Part shown: positions 25,401 to 39,611 of the stretch, one piece after another
Position numbering within the stretch: position 1 is the first letter of the stretch
How the letters are laid out: every line of letters starts with the position of its first letter
Assembly: GCA_039881145.1 (NCBI GenBank)
Contig: JAYKKI010000095.1
Location: 8,546,501-8,610,500, forward strand
Source: Druceiella hillmani
Lineage: Eukaryota > Arthropoda > Insecta > Lepidoptera > Hepialidae
Direction of reading: 5' to 3'
DNA length: 64,000 nt
Program-made: the position numbers and the translations under genes
The notes under the pieces: model-generated
Databases searched by the model: none
What the model saw: the letters and a program-made list of their open reading frames with translations, nothing else
Told to the model about the DNA's origin: nothing

Positions 25401-28400
25401 AATAAAAATTATTTTTAAATTAATAACATTTTATGATATTTAATATATTTTAGTATTTTTCATTTAATATGTCCCTCAAAAAGTTATGTTTGTGTTAAGT
25501 CGTATCGAGAATTTTTCCAAATTTTAATATAATTACTTTCCTACCATTTGTCATTACCATTATATTCCTGACATACATGAATATGTAACCATCAGGCGTT
25601 ATCATACAGTCCAGTCTGAATAAATGTTTATTTCATGGAGAAAATATGTCCTAATATTTTGCAAACACTTTTTATATGTTTTCATTTGTTTTATGAATAA
25701 TGGTAGACATGTGCTTATTAGATATTACAAACGGATGAGTATACATAAGGCAAGCATCTCCTATCGTTGCTCATAGGTAAAATTTCCGTACAATTCTCTC
25801 TAATTAGGCACTGTTTTTTTAGGTTCGGATCAGCTAAGCGCACCGATTTACTGCTTACTTCATTGGTTAAGCCGAATACTCCTTTAGTTTTGTGGTGGGT
25901 TATTTTGAAATGTTGAGTTGATATACCTGCGTATATATTTTTTCGACATGTTATTTTCTGTAGTTAAGATACTTTGGAAGCAGATGGAGGTGACATTGGT
26001 GAATGTCTAAAGGGTCAAACCTAACGTACTCTATGTTATGAAAGAAAGGGTTTTTTAGAAGTTTTCAGAAAGTTTGTAGAAAAACTAGCTTATCAAATGG
26101 CCTAGTTGTTATATTTTTTAAATATGCGCCATGTCTAAAGCCATTTGCCTTGCAAAAAAATATTAATCGTGAATAGTTCCATAGTTGGCTTACATCCAAA
26201 CCTCAAAAGGAAAAACGTTTTCCTCAGTAAATCACTCACGTGTCTGTATATCTATCACAGCTTAATTTCTCAGAAACCATTTGACTTAAAAACTTGAAAT
26301 TTGTAATACATTAATAGATCACATCATATTTTGCAGTAGCATTCTGAATTATTCATATGGCATTTTTATAGCTTAAAACTTATTTTTTTGTTGTTGTATG
26401 TACTTATCTTGTACCAAATCGTTTGAAAGGGCTATAATAAAGAAAAACTCAAAAACACTTTCACATTTTGGATGGATGGATCAAGGATATCACCAATATG
26501 TGTGAAAAGGTGATTTTGGGAAACTACTGAACGAAAAATCGTAAAGAAACAGAGTTTATATACTCTTGAAGAACATAGCACTGGGTTAACTTAGTGAGAA
26601 TAGCAACTATTATACACACATCCTGTTCTTTCATATTATGTATAACGCGAAATCCTGTTCATTCCACACCAATACGATAAATAATGTTAGTACGGCTTTA
26701 CCGCTACACTAATGCATGAACATATGAATATATCGCTACCCTTCATTTTATTTTCTCTTTCCTCTGCAGCAATTACTATAAACATATTTAATATATTTTA
26801 GTAATTACAAACCACTAAGGTAAAAATTTCATTTTTAGTTTATCGAAATATATTTTACGGACATCCTAAATTTTCTTACTTCAAAGAGTAACAAGATAAC
26901 ATTCAGAGGTTGTTTTTTTTAAATGAAACATATTACATTTTTCATTTATATTTAATATTTTGTGCACTCGAATCTTCATAAAGGTGGTGTAAATATTAAT
27001 ATGTCATCAGTATTAACAACTTTGATCATTAGTTTTAAGGACGTTGAATAAAAACGAATCTATCATTTTGATGACTTATTTTAATCGTCGACGCAAACAT
27101 AAGGAATGTGACACGGCATTGGTGTTTTCATGTGTACCTGTAGTAACGTAAACAATTAACGAGTGGTCAAATTTTGCTATTTCTTCATTGAAAGTGGATG
27201 AATGTATTATCCGGAACTTTATGTTTGATGCTGAAATGACCACTGGATTTACGGCGCTCTGTTGCACCGTCTTGTATTGATCATTGTAGTTTAAATTTGT
27301 ATTAGAATTTCTTTAATATTATGAATTGTGTGCATCGGTAATATCAGATTGATAACATTTTTGGGTTAAAAATATATTTTTTGAATATCTTAATTTTTTA
27401 TTTTTTTTTATTTTGGTCTTCGGAAAGGATTTTAATAGTTTCAAAGAAAACTCCACGTCTTCTATAAAAACATTATCCATTCTATTCAGTCTCAAATAAC
27501 GGTTTATCCTTTAAAACGTTTTGTTGAATTTTTCAGATCTTAGTAATTGTAAGGATGAATAAATTGCGCCACCACTTATTCTACCACACAAACGCCCGTA
27601 TCAACCGCTTCACATTTATCATGAAGCACAGTCAAAGAAGTGCTTTTTGTAATTAAAATATAGAGAACCATCATCGGAAAATGGCATTACATTCACATTA
27701 ATGCGCCTATGTAGCTGACATATTTTCATTTGTTATTGAATTCATCTGTGATTTTTCTCGTAGTTGTTGTAGGCATAAAAATGTTAATTGAGTTACATAC
27801 GTCTTGTATTATTGACATAGTAGTTGTTATTCCTAATTTGAAGCTTGGCTACAAAGTCCTAATAAAAATTGTGTTTATTATCTGGCCAGCAACTGGATAT
27901 TTTATTTTAATAGGCATTTCCTCTGGTTTTCAAAATTCTTAAAAATTCGTTTCGTAGTTCGGTATAATTGCAAGTTCCAAATACTTGAATTTAAATTTAT
28001 TTCAATTATCGAGATGTTACGACATTTATTAATCAAGTTATGATTATTTTAATTATCTGTATTAAAAGTATGATAACTTTTTAAGGAAATATAATTTAAG
28101 CGCACAATAATGCGCAGGCCATATTCTCCCAAAACTCGCCGCACGCATGCACTGTTTACACTAACCATTTCGAGACATTTTTCACTTCTTGTATTTATGA
28201 GTAATATTTGTTTTCAAAAATCGTTGAATTTGACACTCGCTGACACACTGATATATCATCAGGAAGATCAATTACCTCCATTATATAGTTTATTTCATTT
28301 CACAAAATTTTCGTTTCACATAATATGGGTAGATCGTGATCCAGATTTGTAATAGTGCCTTTATTTGACATCAGTCGAAGTAAATATTTCAATTAACTTC

Positions 28401-29940
28401 CAATAAAACAAAATTATGTTTCATTTTGAAATCTCTGATACCAAATGTTTTGAAACGAATCAAATTTATTCGTACATAAACATAATTGAAATCGATAATA
28501 TCCCGTCTGTTCATCATATAATTTTTTTTATCAGTTTAATGTTGCATAGCGACGCAATTCAGGAAATTTAGAAAAGGACATTTTATCATAAATTAAATAT
28601 TAGTTCTCTCGGCTAACTCAGTAAGCCATTTTCTAATATCGAAATAAGTTCACTTGATAAGGGGTTTAACAATCAATATGTTATTTTGGCTATTAATGAT
28701 CGTAAAATTAATTAAGGTTCGTAGTAATTAAGCGTAAGATGTTTTTACAGACTTTAAATTGTAACAAAAAAGTAAATTGCATCAGATAAGTCATGCATTC
28801 ATTGCTTCTCTTTCTTTATATTCAATTCTACATGTTAACTATAAGTAATTAATTTTCCTAAGATATTTTAGTTATAAAATCTAGGCGGATAGCTGCACTT
28901 TGTGATGAATTAACACCATATGGATTATTTGATTTTCTCTTCTCATTAATTTATAAGGGTGTTGTAATACAGTTAATAATAATCTTATTAAAAATAAATA
29001 TATTGCATTTCTGCTGAAATTATGATAAATAGTAGTGGGTACGTTGTTGAGTAAATTGAACTAGTATTAAAATTAAAATGACGAAAATATTATCCTTGAT
29101 ATTTTTTAAAACGTTTCAAAAACGACAATCATTAAAAACTATTTGCCCATTCAGGTTTTGCCCGTGGCAAAAAATTACACTTACTACATTTTATTTTAAT
29201 CACCTGTAATTGCCATTTAATATTAACATTTTCTAAAAACGTTGAAACATGTTTTTTCTTATTTTTATTTGAGAGCTTTTTTTATCCCCATTTTTACACC
29301 TTTAGTGATTGAATTTGTAAAAAGTTATTTTTAGTGAGCATCCAGAAGTGAAAAGAAACAGACATACCAGAGAGAGAGGCAGACAATTTTTGTAACATTT
29401 GATTCATTTTAATAATACATACACAAACATAAAAGTCTATAAAGCTAAAAATTCGAAAATTATGTGAAAACATTTCGATATTATTTATTTGTTTTAATTA
29501 CACGTGCATCTAAATTACTAGCTTTCGTAAATTATTTTCACATAATAGTTGCATTTTCCACCGAGGACTTGTCACATTCTTTACCTGAAGGTTTTTTGTG
29601 ATATTTATGCTCTCTTTTTAAAGCTTAATTAAAGTTTAATTCCTTTAGGACTTTAATATTTCTGTTAAATATAAACCTTTGTTTAAATTTTGCAGCAATT
29701 TTTATTCATAAATGATCTCTCGAGTTTTTGTACGGCGTCATTCTTAAAGAATATGTAATATGTATTGAGGGTCTGTTTTCATTGTCGTTTGCATAATCTG
29801 CATCACTGTAGCCATGAGTGACAAAATGCAAATGAGTGGTGCAATCTGAGATCCTTGGTTTCCTTATGACTTACATTTCAATATGCAATTTTAAATTTTA
29901 ATGTAGTTATCGGATGTAATCTGATACACTGTTAGGGCTG
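22410..29940. other. AT-rich, no supportable gene
   Basis: Short frames only. The frame at 27,730-27,942 is hydrophobic (VVVVGIKMLIEL...) but has no recognisable family pattern or supporting exons. No terminal repeats or RNA genes were recognised, apart from the small tandem repeat at 22,882. Confidence 0.45.
22882..22963 (+). repeat. About 40-bp tandem repeat, two units
   Basis: Two units share atgttgaagccagcta followed by a T run (22,882-22,920 and 22,921-22,963). Confidence 0.8.
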
Positions 29941-29946
29941 GTGCAT

Positions 29947-29948
29947 CC

Positions 29949-30008
<60 letters not shown>

Positions 30009-30012
30009 GTAC

Positions 30013-30087
<75 letters not shown>
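29947..30087. repeat. TA microsatellite
   Basis: A long (TA)n tract with rare G and C interruptions. Confidence 0.95.
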
Positions 30088-30089
<2 letters not shown>

Positions 30090-30090
<1 letters not shown>

Positions 30091-32700
30091 TTAACAACAT
30101 TATTTGTTTGTTCATAATTATGTAGTAAATTTGAATGTTGTGAATTTATTGTTCAACGCAGAATTTCCTAGATAATGATTTATAAAGGAACATTTCATGT
30201 GTAGCAGTTTTGCTATTTCACTTCACTATCACAATAACGTTGTTAATTTTATCAATCTAATATAAACAAGAATTACCACAACTTTACATCGTCTTTTAAA
30301 GTTGCATTGCTCGCTAAAAACTAGCTTAATACTCATACTTATCATAAAAAAATATTTTGTATTGAAAAGTAAAATACAAAAATTAATTCTGTGTAAAAAC
30401 TATTACCACCGAGTAATGAAATGATTTTTTTACTTCTTTTTAAATGGAAAATAAAAAAAAAATATTGGTGAACAAAGTCCTAAATCAGTCAATATTGGAA
30501 TTCATTGAACACGATTTTTATGTTTTCTTTTTTAATTTTTGTCTAAAAATATAACATAATATTACGAAAGTGAAACTTAATAGATGATAGTATAAACAAC
30601 ATTTTTGAATGTAAATCATTAATTTCTCACAAAAGTAGTTAATTCAACTCAACAGTTTTCTTATTATTACAACTTATTTTCCAATATTGAAATTTATAAT
30701 ATCTATCTTTGTCAAAAAAAAGTTTGTTTCTGAGAGAAATTTTGTCATAGATAGTAGAGTAAAATTAAAAAAGGCAGGGTTATTGAAAATAATTATGTCA
30801 TATAAATCAATTACTAAGTATGAACAGGAAAACTGGAAAAAATTAAAACGTTGCATTAAGAATAAATAAAATCAATTAATGTTTGAGAAATTAGAAATAC
30901 CATTTTTTGTAAACTCGTTCTCTTATTGTTCGTATGTAATGCTCTAGGTGCACGCGATATATGGATACGTAGCTATTTATTAATGAAAATATGTAATAAA
31001 ATACATTTCACTCAACATTAGGGGTAAAAAAATAACACAGGCATAGGATTTTTTTGAAAAGTGAGGATAATAAACAACGTAAATAACAAAAACGAGTGAA
31101 AAGTTTAACGTGAACAAAACTTCTTTTCCTTTTTAAACTTATGTTGTGGTACAGACTAAGAAATTCTGTTTTCTTATTTGTTCGGTATAAGTTTGATATA
31201 AACATATAATATAAGGAGCAGAGTAATAAAAATTAATGAATTTAATTTTATTTAAAAAATGGATAAAGAATTTTACTCAATAAGGAATCAAAATTTCCTG
31301 TTAGCGAAATTAAAATATAAATATTTTCCTTTGCTTATTAAAACATAATATTAATACAAATTTAACAAATTAACAAATGATACATTAATAAGAAATATTT
31401 AATCGAAAAACTACTTTCTTCATGCATGTTTATCAGAAAATAAAAGTAAAAATAGTTGGAAAAAATATAACCAATCCAGACACGCGATTAGTTTTTAGTT
31501 TTGTAGATAAATACTCACTAAAATAACTTTAATTGATTACTTTCCCCCAGATCTTTGATATTGCTGTTCTTTTTCCTCCATAACCTTTCTAATTATTTTA
31601 CTTACCCCATCATCCATAATATTTTCCGGTATTTGGATTTTCTTCTTTCTTATTCCTTCAATAGGTAACCTACTTCAGTCTTATTTTTGTTAACCTTTTC
31701 ACTATTTCTAAAATGACAACATAACATAAAAGCTCAAAAATTTGTTGTGTCTTCCTATTAGTTTCATTAGAGTCTAAAGCTTTTATTAAAATTTTATCTG
31801 GACATACGGAAAGGATTCAAAAATGGTAAATACTGAAAAAAATGAGAAAAACTGATAAATTGATAATATTTTAGTGCCGATCCCAACTCTTTTACTATCT
31901 GTATCAGATAGTTTTCTAGACGCTCCATTATTAATTGTAAAACAAGGTCAGAGTATGAAATACTGTTTGCATAAAGATTAGTGTCTTCTACATCACAGCT
32001 AGTCATTACAAGCTTGAGGTTAATTCTGATTTAGCGTGGTACTAGAAAAAATTGAAAGCAATACAATTTATTCTAATAAGGACTTTCTTTATGCAGGGAC
32101 TCTTTTTATGAACACGATATAGCACAGGAAGAAGGTAGAAACAATAATGTATGTAGTACAAAGATTGATATAACTAACAATAAGCTTAAAGTCAAATTTA
32201 AAGAAACCGCAAACGCTGAACTTCGGTGAAGTTTCCATGAAGACACTCAACTATTGCAACACAATTCTGAAGGATACGTCTGAAAACAAATACATCTCTT
32301 AAAAGAACACAAAATAACAGTATAATGTGTTTCAAAAAGTTAGTATGGATTAATATATATGGAAGTACAAGTTTTGTGATAGCGTGTAGTTATCAAGATG
32401 AAGAAAAAAATTAACGTTTCAATTTTCTATGAATGCAATTTAAAATGAACAACGTGTGAAGTCAAAATGTGGACTTACCAAAATTATATCCATATGATAG
32501 TCTATACTCCCTATTTGATATCTGCCTAATTCTGAAAGCTAACTGATCTAACTTAAACCAAACCATATCCGTCTGCAAATCTAACAGGATTTTGTAACGT
32601 ATATTTTGCAATATAGATATATTATTATAGCTGAGCAAGAAACCAAACGACTACCAGCCGCCCTCGTGGAATTTGTATAGGCATCATTAATTATTATATG
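30090..32700. other. AT-rich, no supportable gene
   Basis: Overlapping frames of about 60-70 codons on both strands show no motifs. Confidence 0.5.
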
Positions 32701-32707
32701 TATGTAA

Positions 32708-33060
<353 letters not shown>

Positions 33061-33682
33061 AACAAGTTATAATACCCATAGTTATTTCTACTATGGACAT
33101 ATCCTTCAAACACTCCATGCCAACATTAAAAACTTAGATCTACCGCCACATAACCACAATTTAACTTAACAAGCATTTATTCTTGACACTTTCAGGATCG
33201 TTCGTAAATGTATTTCAGTACACGAAAGCTAGTTAAGACAGTCATGTTATATAGATATAAATGGGCATAGAACATGCTTGTGTAACGCATGTTTACTTAA
33301 ATACAAAACCTTATGCCGACGCACACAAAACAAATACACCTATATAGTAATATATGCTTACTTCATAACCACGATCATTTGTAGAGATACCTGCGGTGCT
33401 GAAATAACCATAAGCTAATATTGGAGAGATTAAAATTACGAAAAAATCATAATTATAATATAACTAATGGGACATTATTTAAGACTCATAACAGACACAA
33501 ATTAACACATTGATTAACCGAAATTTTTAGAACAATTTTAACAGAAAAGTAAATATCTTAAAGGTCAAAAAAACAGTGGGTAAAACTAAATAGTCCTGAA
33601 ATTTTTTTTGTTAAAATGGGCAGAAATGTACAACGGTGAAAAGTCCCAAAATTGTCTGATATATCGATGCGCATGACTGAGA

Positions 33683-33837
33683 GACCAGAGAAATCAAATT
33701 GGGTTTCGGAGGAATTCTTTATACGGACAAAAGGCCATATAGAGACACGCGGCCGTATATTAACGTGGACACTAACGATCCGGATTACGATCAATATTAT
33801 GATTTTCAGTGCAATTATGAAGAGTTCATCACGCCGT
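33683..33837 (+). other. Acidic, tyrosine-rich coding-like frame
   Basis: A 51-codon frame reads KRPYRDTRPYINVDTNDPDY then DQYYDFQCNYEEFITP before TAA; the same frame then reopens with MEQRISELGATCHTALNNV. Codons here are less AT-biased than around. It looks more protein-like than chance but matches nothing I know. Confidence 0.25.
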
Positions 33838-33899
33838 AAATGGAACAAAGAATATCCGAACTGGGAGCAACTTGCCATACTGCCTTGAATAATGTGAGT

Positions 33900-36040
33900 C
33901 CAAAGAGGCAGGTGAACGCTGTAGGATAATCGTGCACGCTCATCATGATAATGATAATCATGATCATGATAATCGTGCAGATGAAATAAATTATGACATA
34001 TCCACTCATATAGAAGCCAGGAGTGTAAAGCGCTATTAAAACTTAAATTCGATTCATTGAGTCACAACATAATGATTTGGTTATTTAAAAAAATTAATGA
34101 TAAAAAGCAATTCCCGTCGGAGTTGACTGGATTTACATCCGACATTATAAAAACCGAGAGATATAAACAGATGTTCATTTTGTGGTATAAAACCCACCAT
34201 GCTTTTTCAAGAGGGGTAAGATACACTACATTCGTTTCAAGAATACCACGATATAAAAGTTAATTAAAATGATCATCCAATTCGAAATATAAAAACATAT
34301 CTGAGATTTAAAAAATAGTGACACTGAAAATGAATCGCTCCAATCGAAACTATAATTAAAATATTTTTCAATAGAAGAAAGATTTATATTTGCCATCAGA
34401 TATAGGAAATATAAAAAATGGATCTAGCTCTCTAAGTCAATCTTAACAAAAATAACGACCCTAAAAATATTAATTGAACTTGTTTAAAAAGATTTGAGGC
34501 AAAAATTAAAACTTAAAGCTTCCGATTGTCTTCAGATCTATATGGACGAAACTGACAACGAGAAAATTTCACGGAGACATGATATTTGAAATTAAAAAGA
34601 ATACTTAATAATCTTATTAAGAGTACTTAATAACCTAAGAGGATCTAAACACATGTAGGCACCACTTTAATCTGCTTTAGGTCTACAAGATGACACGTGT
34701 CTTGTGCATCTCGGCAATATAATTATAATTTACCCGACGTCTCTGCAGAAACATAATACGAAAAATAAACTCTTATTATATTGACTATCCCATTAAGTTT
34801 TACGCAGCATAATTTTCACCATAATTTCAAAATGCAGTCAGAGAAAACAAAATTCCTTTGTCACCTCCTTTCTTGGGTACATGCTAACTCATCAAAATTT
34901 ATGCCATAATCAGGATGGAATAAGAGTGTTGATTGATTTTTGCATAATACGTTCAGCTATAGGCCGCCACATAATTTACTATTAGGACACAGGAATTCCT
35001 GACCTCTATTAGCAACAATTCAAGATTTATTCAAGACTACGTACTTAAACATAAAGCCCAATCGAAACATATATCATAATTAATATTCCTTTAGGTGGGA
35101 AAATATATGGAATAAATAATTACGAAATGTAATAAAAATACAAAATAATTGACTTAAAAGTTAGAAAGTTAGTCCGTAAATAAGTAATTAAATCAGCGAA
35201 AAGAAAGAGATACTTCAGTATTGAAAGGTCTATATAATATAAACTTATATCATAGTAGCAACAATAAGTAAGCACACAAAGGCAAAATTTATAAGAGTTA
35301 ATAAAAAACTCTTACGCCGACAACCAATTGATGCAAGTACAGCACGTGCGGAACTGACTTAATTCTCGCAATAGCCCTAGTTATAAATAAACCGCTGAAG
35401 TTATCCCCTGCAAATAAGCAAGAGCTTTTTAAGAGACAGGTATATGGAATATTATATGTACGTTTAATACTACTTATGGAACATACTCACAAATATATAC
35501 GCCGTTTATCGTTACCGCTAACAGAGAAACATTTGAAGACGATACGAAAAATATACAAAAAACGGCAACTCTAATCCATACTAGGAAATACATTTGTTAG
35601 TTTTGGAAAAACTAAGGTAGAGGAGAAGACTAGTAAATGGATTAGGCTATATATTATAAGGGCAATAACAGGAAATGTATATATAGAGGACGCACGTACT
35701 TCGAAACATGATAATACACTTACAAAAACAAACTAACTAGATATGTCTTCAATAAAATAAAGTATTGGAATTGCTACGGATGTAACAAAATAACTCGACA
35801 CAAATAAGTGTAGAGTTAATATTCTGAAAAAATAGATGCATTTTTTATTTGTTTATATACAAATATACAAAAACTTGCTAATTATATTTGTTGCAATATC
35901 AATGTTATAATAAAACGCAGTTACGTTCGCACAAATAAATATCTTAAACCCGAGCATAAATACGTTGAAAAATTTACTCCAAGAAATTAAAAGTATTCAT
36001 CAAACTCAAACCTTTAAACTAATATATGAACTGATTATAG
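33900..36040. other. AT-rich, no supportable gene
   Basis: Nothing beyond short frames and a low-complexity atgat repeat near 33,935-33,970. No GR exon 4 for the minus-strand gene ending at 36,418 was found between 35,900 and 36,418. Confidence 0.5.
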
Positions 36041-36049
36041 ACAAGACAA

Positions 36050-36127
36050 TGAACAAAGCTTTCTATATTAAAACCTGTAGATTGCAGAAGTATGAACAAA
36101 GCTTTATGTATTAAAGCTTGTAGATTC
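36050..36127 (+). repeat. About 40-bp tandem repeat, two units
   Basis: The words gaacaaagcttt and tgtagatt occur in the same order in two adjacent units. Confidence 0.75.
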
Positions 36128-36417
36128 TATCCTACCGTAGTTGTTATTCATGAATTCCTGAAAGTTAATCTCATCGAATTCTTGTCATCCATTACAAACC
36201 TTATCCATACCTGAAAAACAAAGCCTGACTGTATTACCCAAATAAAAACACCTCCTTGGATAGACTGAGTTTACGTACGAAGAAAATTCTAACAGGGAAA
36301 TTACCAAGGGCTCCAATTATATCAAAACACGGAAATTGAAATGTTCTGATCATATCGAATGATTTTGTCATTCCATGGATTTAATTTACTTTCAACAAAA
36401 AATATAATTTGAATTAC

Positions 36418-37905
36418 CTTGGTGTTCTGATTTTAGAACTCGATTAACGGTCATTCTAATTTTGGTCACTCCACGTTGAACCATTTCACATAGAAAACAC
36501 ACGGTGACGATGGAGAAGACACGAAAAGCAAAAAGGCATACAATTGAAGTGATTTCCAGCGCCAATTCGGCCGTTTCCTGGAGAAAAATATTGCATTAAA
36601 ATATTAAATTACATAAATTGCAATAATTATCACATAGTTACTGCGATTAAATTCAGGTAAATTAAGATTTTATTGAAAAATGTTCGTCTTCGAAAAACCC
36701 GTCTTCTGAATGTAAGCCGCTACGCGGGCTACCATGTGTGAATAGAAGCTTATATTTCTATAATGTGTAGAGAAAATTTGAAATTAGGGAATGATTTTTA
36801 ATTTAAAATGATTTATCTGAAAACATATAGATGACATTTATTTTCATGCACACCTTTATGGAATAAAAAAAATTGGAATGTAATAAAAAACTAAATTTTT
36901 AAACTACTTAATTATAAAAATGCATTCGAATATATGTGTTATTTACGGAATATTTTTACATTTCATTTAAAATAGACTCACCTTATCCAACATGTATATC
37001 AGCAAGTACTCCATGGATATCGATAAGTAGAAAAACGTCGTAAACATAAATAGTAGAAGCTGAAAGTGAAAGTGACAATATAAATCTATTGGAACAATAC
37101 GGGTTAATTGCACGTAATAACATAAACATATCTGTAATTACCTGAAAACCAAATTCATCAGTTCGCAAGCTTGCATCAGCTTGTAGCACACATTGTATAT
37201 GTCAATCGTTTTAATTTCGTGAGCTTTTTAAACTTTTAACTTCTTAATATTGAGTTTTGATATGTCTTGGAGAACGTTTTGTGTGAATATTACATTGGAT
37301 GACTTTCCAGCCTCATTAAAACTCTTCAACTCACTATACACTAGCGAATACCTTACTTTTATTGCACTAATAATTTGAATGTAGGTAAATATTTCAATCA
37401 TAATCAGTTGTTCTGTTAACGTGAAATAAATGGAAACCAAAATATTATACTCTGTGGAATAAATATAAATATCAGTTAAAAGTGTACTCATGATTATAAC
37501 TGTTATTAAAGTAAACCAAAGTAACATCATGTTTTTCATTCGTTTGTAAATTTCCCGTTTTCGGTAAGTGTCTAATGGGAAATCGATTTGATTTATTGTC
37601 GTGCATAGTTTATTAAATTGTTGTTCGTTAAGGAAACTGACAAATAATATAAAGAGAAGCCAAATTATTACTAAATAATAAGTCACTAGCGATACTGATG
37701 ATGAATTATTATTGAAATGAACTGCAAAAGTGTTGATTGTGAAACATATTAAAATTAAAAGCAGAGCGTAACATTTGTAAATGATGTCATATCTAAAGAG
37801 TGGCATTAAATATTGCCTTTTTACGCCAAAGATGGCCTGTGAAACGGAAAATGGTCGTAAGCAATTTTTGAACGATACATCGTCGTTGTTTCTATTCATT
37901 TTCAA
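36418..37905 (-). pseudogene. Gustatory receptor (GrD), near-intact but with TAA and frameshift
   Basis: Exon 1 is 37,905-37,142, exon 2 is 37,059-36,982 (78 bp, phase 0) and exon 3 is 36,577-36,418 (phase 1 donor); introns are 82 and 404 bp with GT-AG ends. Exon 1 starts with a GR-like N-terminus (CLRPFSVSQAIFGVK) and has TM1-TM4 at about residues 45-62, 72-95, 124-146 and 153-178. Exon 2 is TM5 (LLLFMFTTFFYLSISMEYLL). Exon 3 is TM6 plus loop (FAFRVFSIVTVCFLCEMVQ...TKIRMTVNRVL). Two defects occur: an in-frame TAA at 37,228-37,230, after which the same frame continues AHEIKTIDIYNVCYKLM, and a missing base near 37,150 just before the FGFQ exon end. No TM7 exon follows. It differs in sequence from the GrA family. 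The reading as a GR is secure; activity is doubtful. Confidence 0.8.
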
Positions 37906-38733
37906 ACCGCAAACAAAAAGAGCCTCCGATAATAAGTGAAAGGAAATTCGAACTAACCGTTTTATTAAAACTAATTGACTTAATGTTTGGTAATTACGGT
38001 AATAGGCTCTTCAAAAGTAAGTACATATGAAATTAATAAACTGAAAGCAAAAACATGATGTTAGCGTGTGATATTTTGCCATGTATCTACGCAAAGTGTT
38101 TACATGGTAAAGCAATAATAGAGAGTATGCTTATTTTATATTTTTATTTCAGATTATGCGGTGATACAAAAATTTATGGCAAATAGTTTTCGAGCCGATA
38201 TATAATTCATCAACTCTTCGCCCAACTAAATATCGTGGTCCGGTATCACCTGGGCTGGCTTGAACCGGATAGTTTATTTGCTATCTAAGTCATAATACGT
38301 ACTATTTTAATAGCATGAAGAACATGTTTCTAAAGGTTTTTACATAACAGGTTCATAAATCGACGTTTGAATATGGACAAGAAATTTTATAAATGTTTGC
38401 AGTTGAATTTCTTTTACTGTTTTAATTTAATACTAAATTCAAAACATGCTCGAAAGATATCAACCGACATCCCGATGGTGTAAAACGGTAACGCAAAGGA
38501 TCCAAACTTTGAAAATACCTTTAGCTTTTAGTTGCTAATAATTTCCCTGTGATGCAAATCACAAAAAACAAGAAGTTACAATGTTTAGAAAATTTGATTC
38601 ATTCCGGTAATTTAATAGAGAATATAAACTAGTATATGAGATTAATTATGTCATTAATAAAAATTCAAACAACTGAACCTTCTGCTTTCATATCGAATAT
38701 TGCCATAAATTTTCATAATCGTGGCTACATGTC

Positions 38734-38786
<53 letters not shown>

Positions 38787-39432
38787 AATATATAAATAAA
38801 ATCGAAATAGTATGAATTTGCACAATTGCAATAAAATTTTTACAAAATGAGCATAAATGTAATGGTCAGTCCATCTGTCACCAAGTACACGTTTCATAAA
38901 GTAAGTACACATTTAGTACTTTATAAAATAGTTTAATATTTAAGAAACAACTATTTTTATTCAAATAACGTCATTATATCAAATGAAGCATACATTTAAA
39001 AATATATAATTTGATAGTATAAAAAAATCAGTATGCCACCCTATGACCGAAAGTATTACTCAAAAAAAATCTAAAAAATTCACGAATGTTGAATATGAAA
39101 TGTAAATTTACGAAAAATAATGAGGTCTGCATTCTTTCGCCTTTTTAACGACAGAAAATTCAGTTGTTGCGGTGCGATACCTTAGATAGAACGGTAGAAC
39201 TCGCACTACGAGGGCTCTATACACATTGAATTACGTGTAAAATAAATATTTTAGGGTGCATAATATTTCTATTAAAAAATATTTATAAAAATTAATTCTT
39301 CACAATATCAATATATCACCTACCATATATTTCACAGCATAAAACACGGTATATATTGAAATATTATTTTATACCATTTAAATGTATGAATGTATTGCCT
39401 ACTACATCTTTCACAGACATAATATGTGTTTA
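37906..39432. other. AT-rich, no supportable gene
   Basis: Upstream of GrD. It holds a TA microsatellite (about 38,738-38,790). A stretch near 38,470-38,510 resembles half a tRNA but lacks a T-arm. Confidence 0.5.
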
Positions 39433-39611
39433 TTTTAAAATACAAGGTTATTTTTGCTATCGGCTTAATCGGCTTATATCGGCGTATACCTAACTACGTG
39501 TTATAAATTAGTCTATTACTTGTAAATTAGTGTGCACTAATATGAATACTAATTAACTATTCTTTATATTCGATTTAGTCGGCAAGGGGTGGAACAAGTA
39601 ACTTCGAAAAT

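Noticed and set aside
27730..27942. Hydrophobic 70-codon frame resembling a membrane protein
   Set aside because: Non-ATG start, no GR or OR pattern and no neighbouring exons. AT-rich DNA often yields such hydrophobic frames.
33930..33970. Palindrome-like atcatgataatgat tract
   Set aside because: It is a simple low-complexity repeat, not a single inverted copy like the 27-nt hairpins.
38470..38510. tRNA-Trp-like D-arm and anticodon loop (ggtgtaaaacggtaacgc, then a CCA in the loop)
   Set aside because: The anticodon stem is imperfect and no T-arm or acceptor stem follows.
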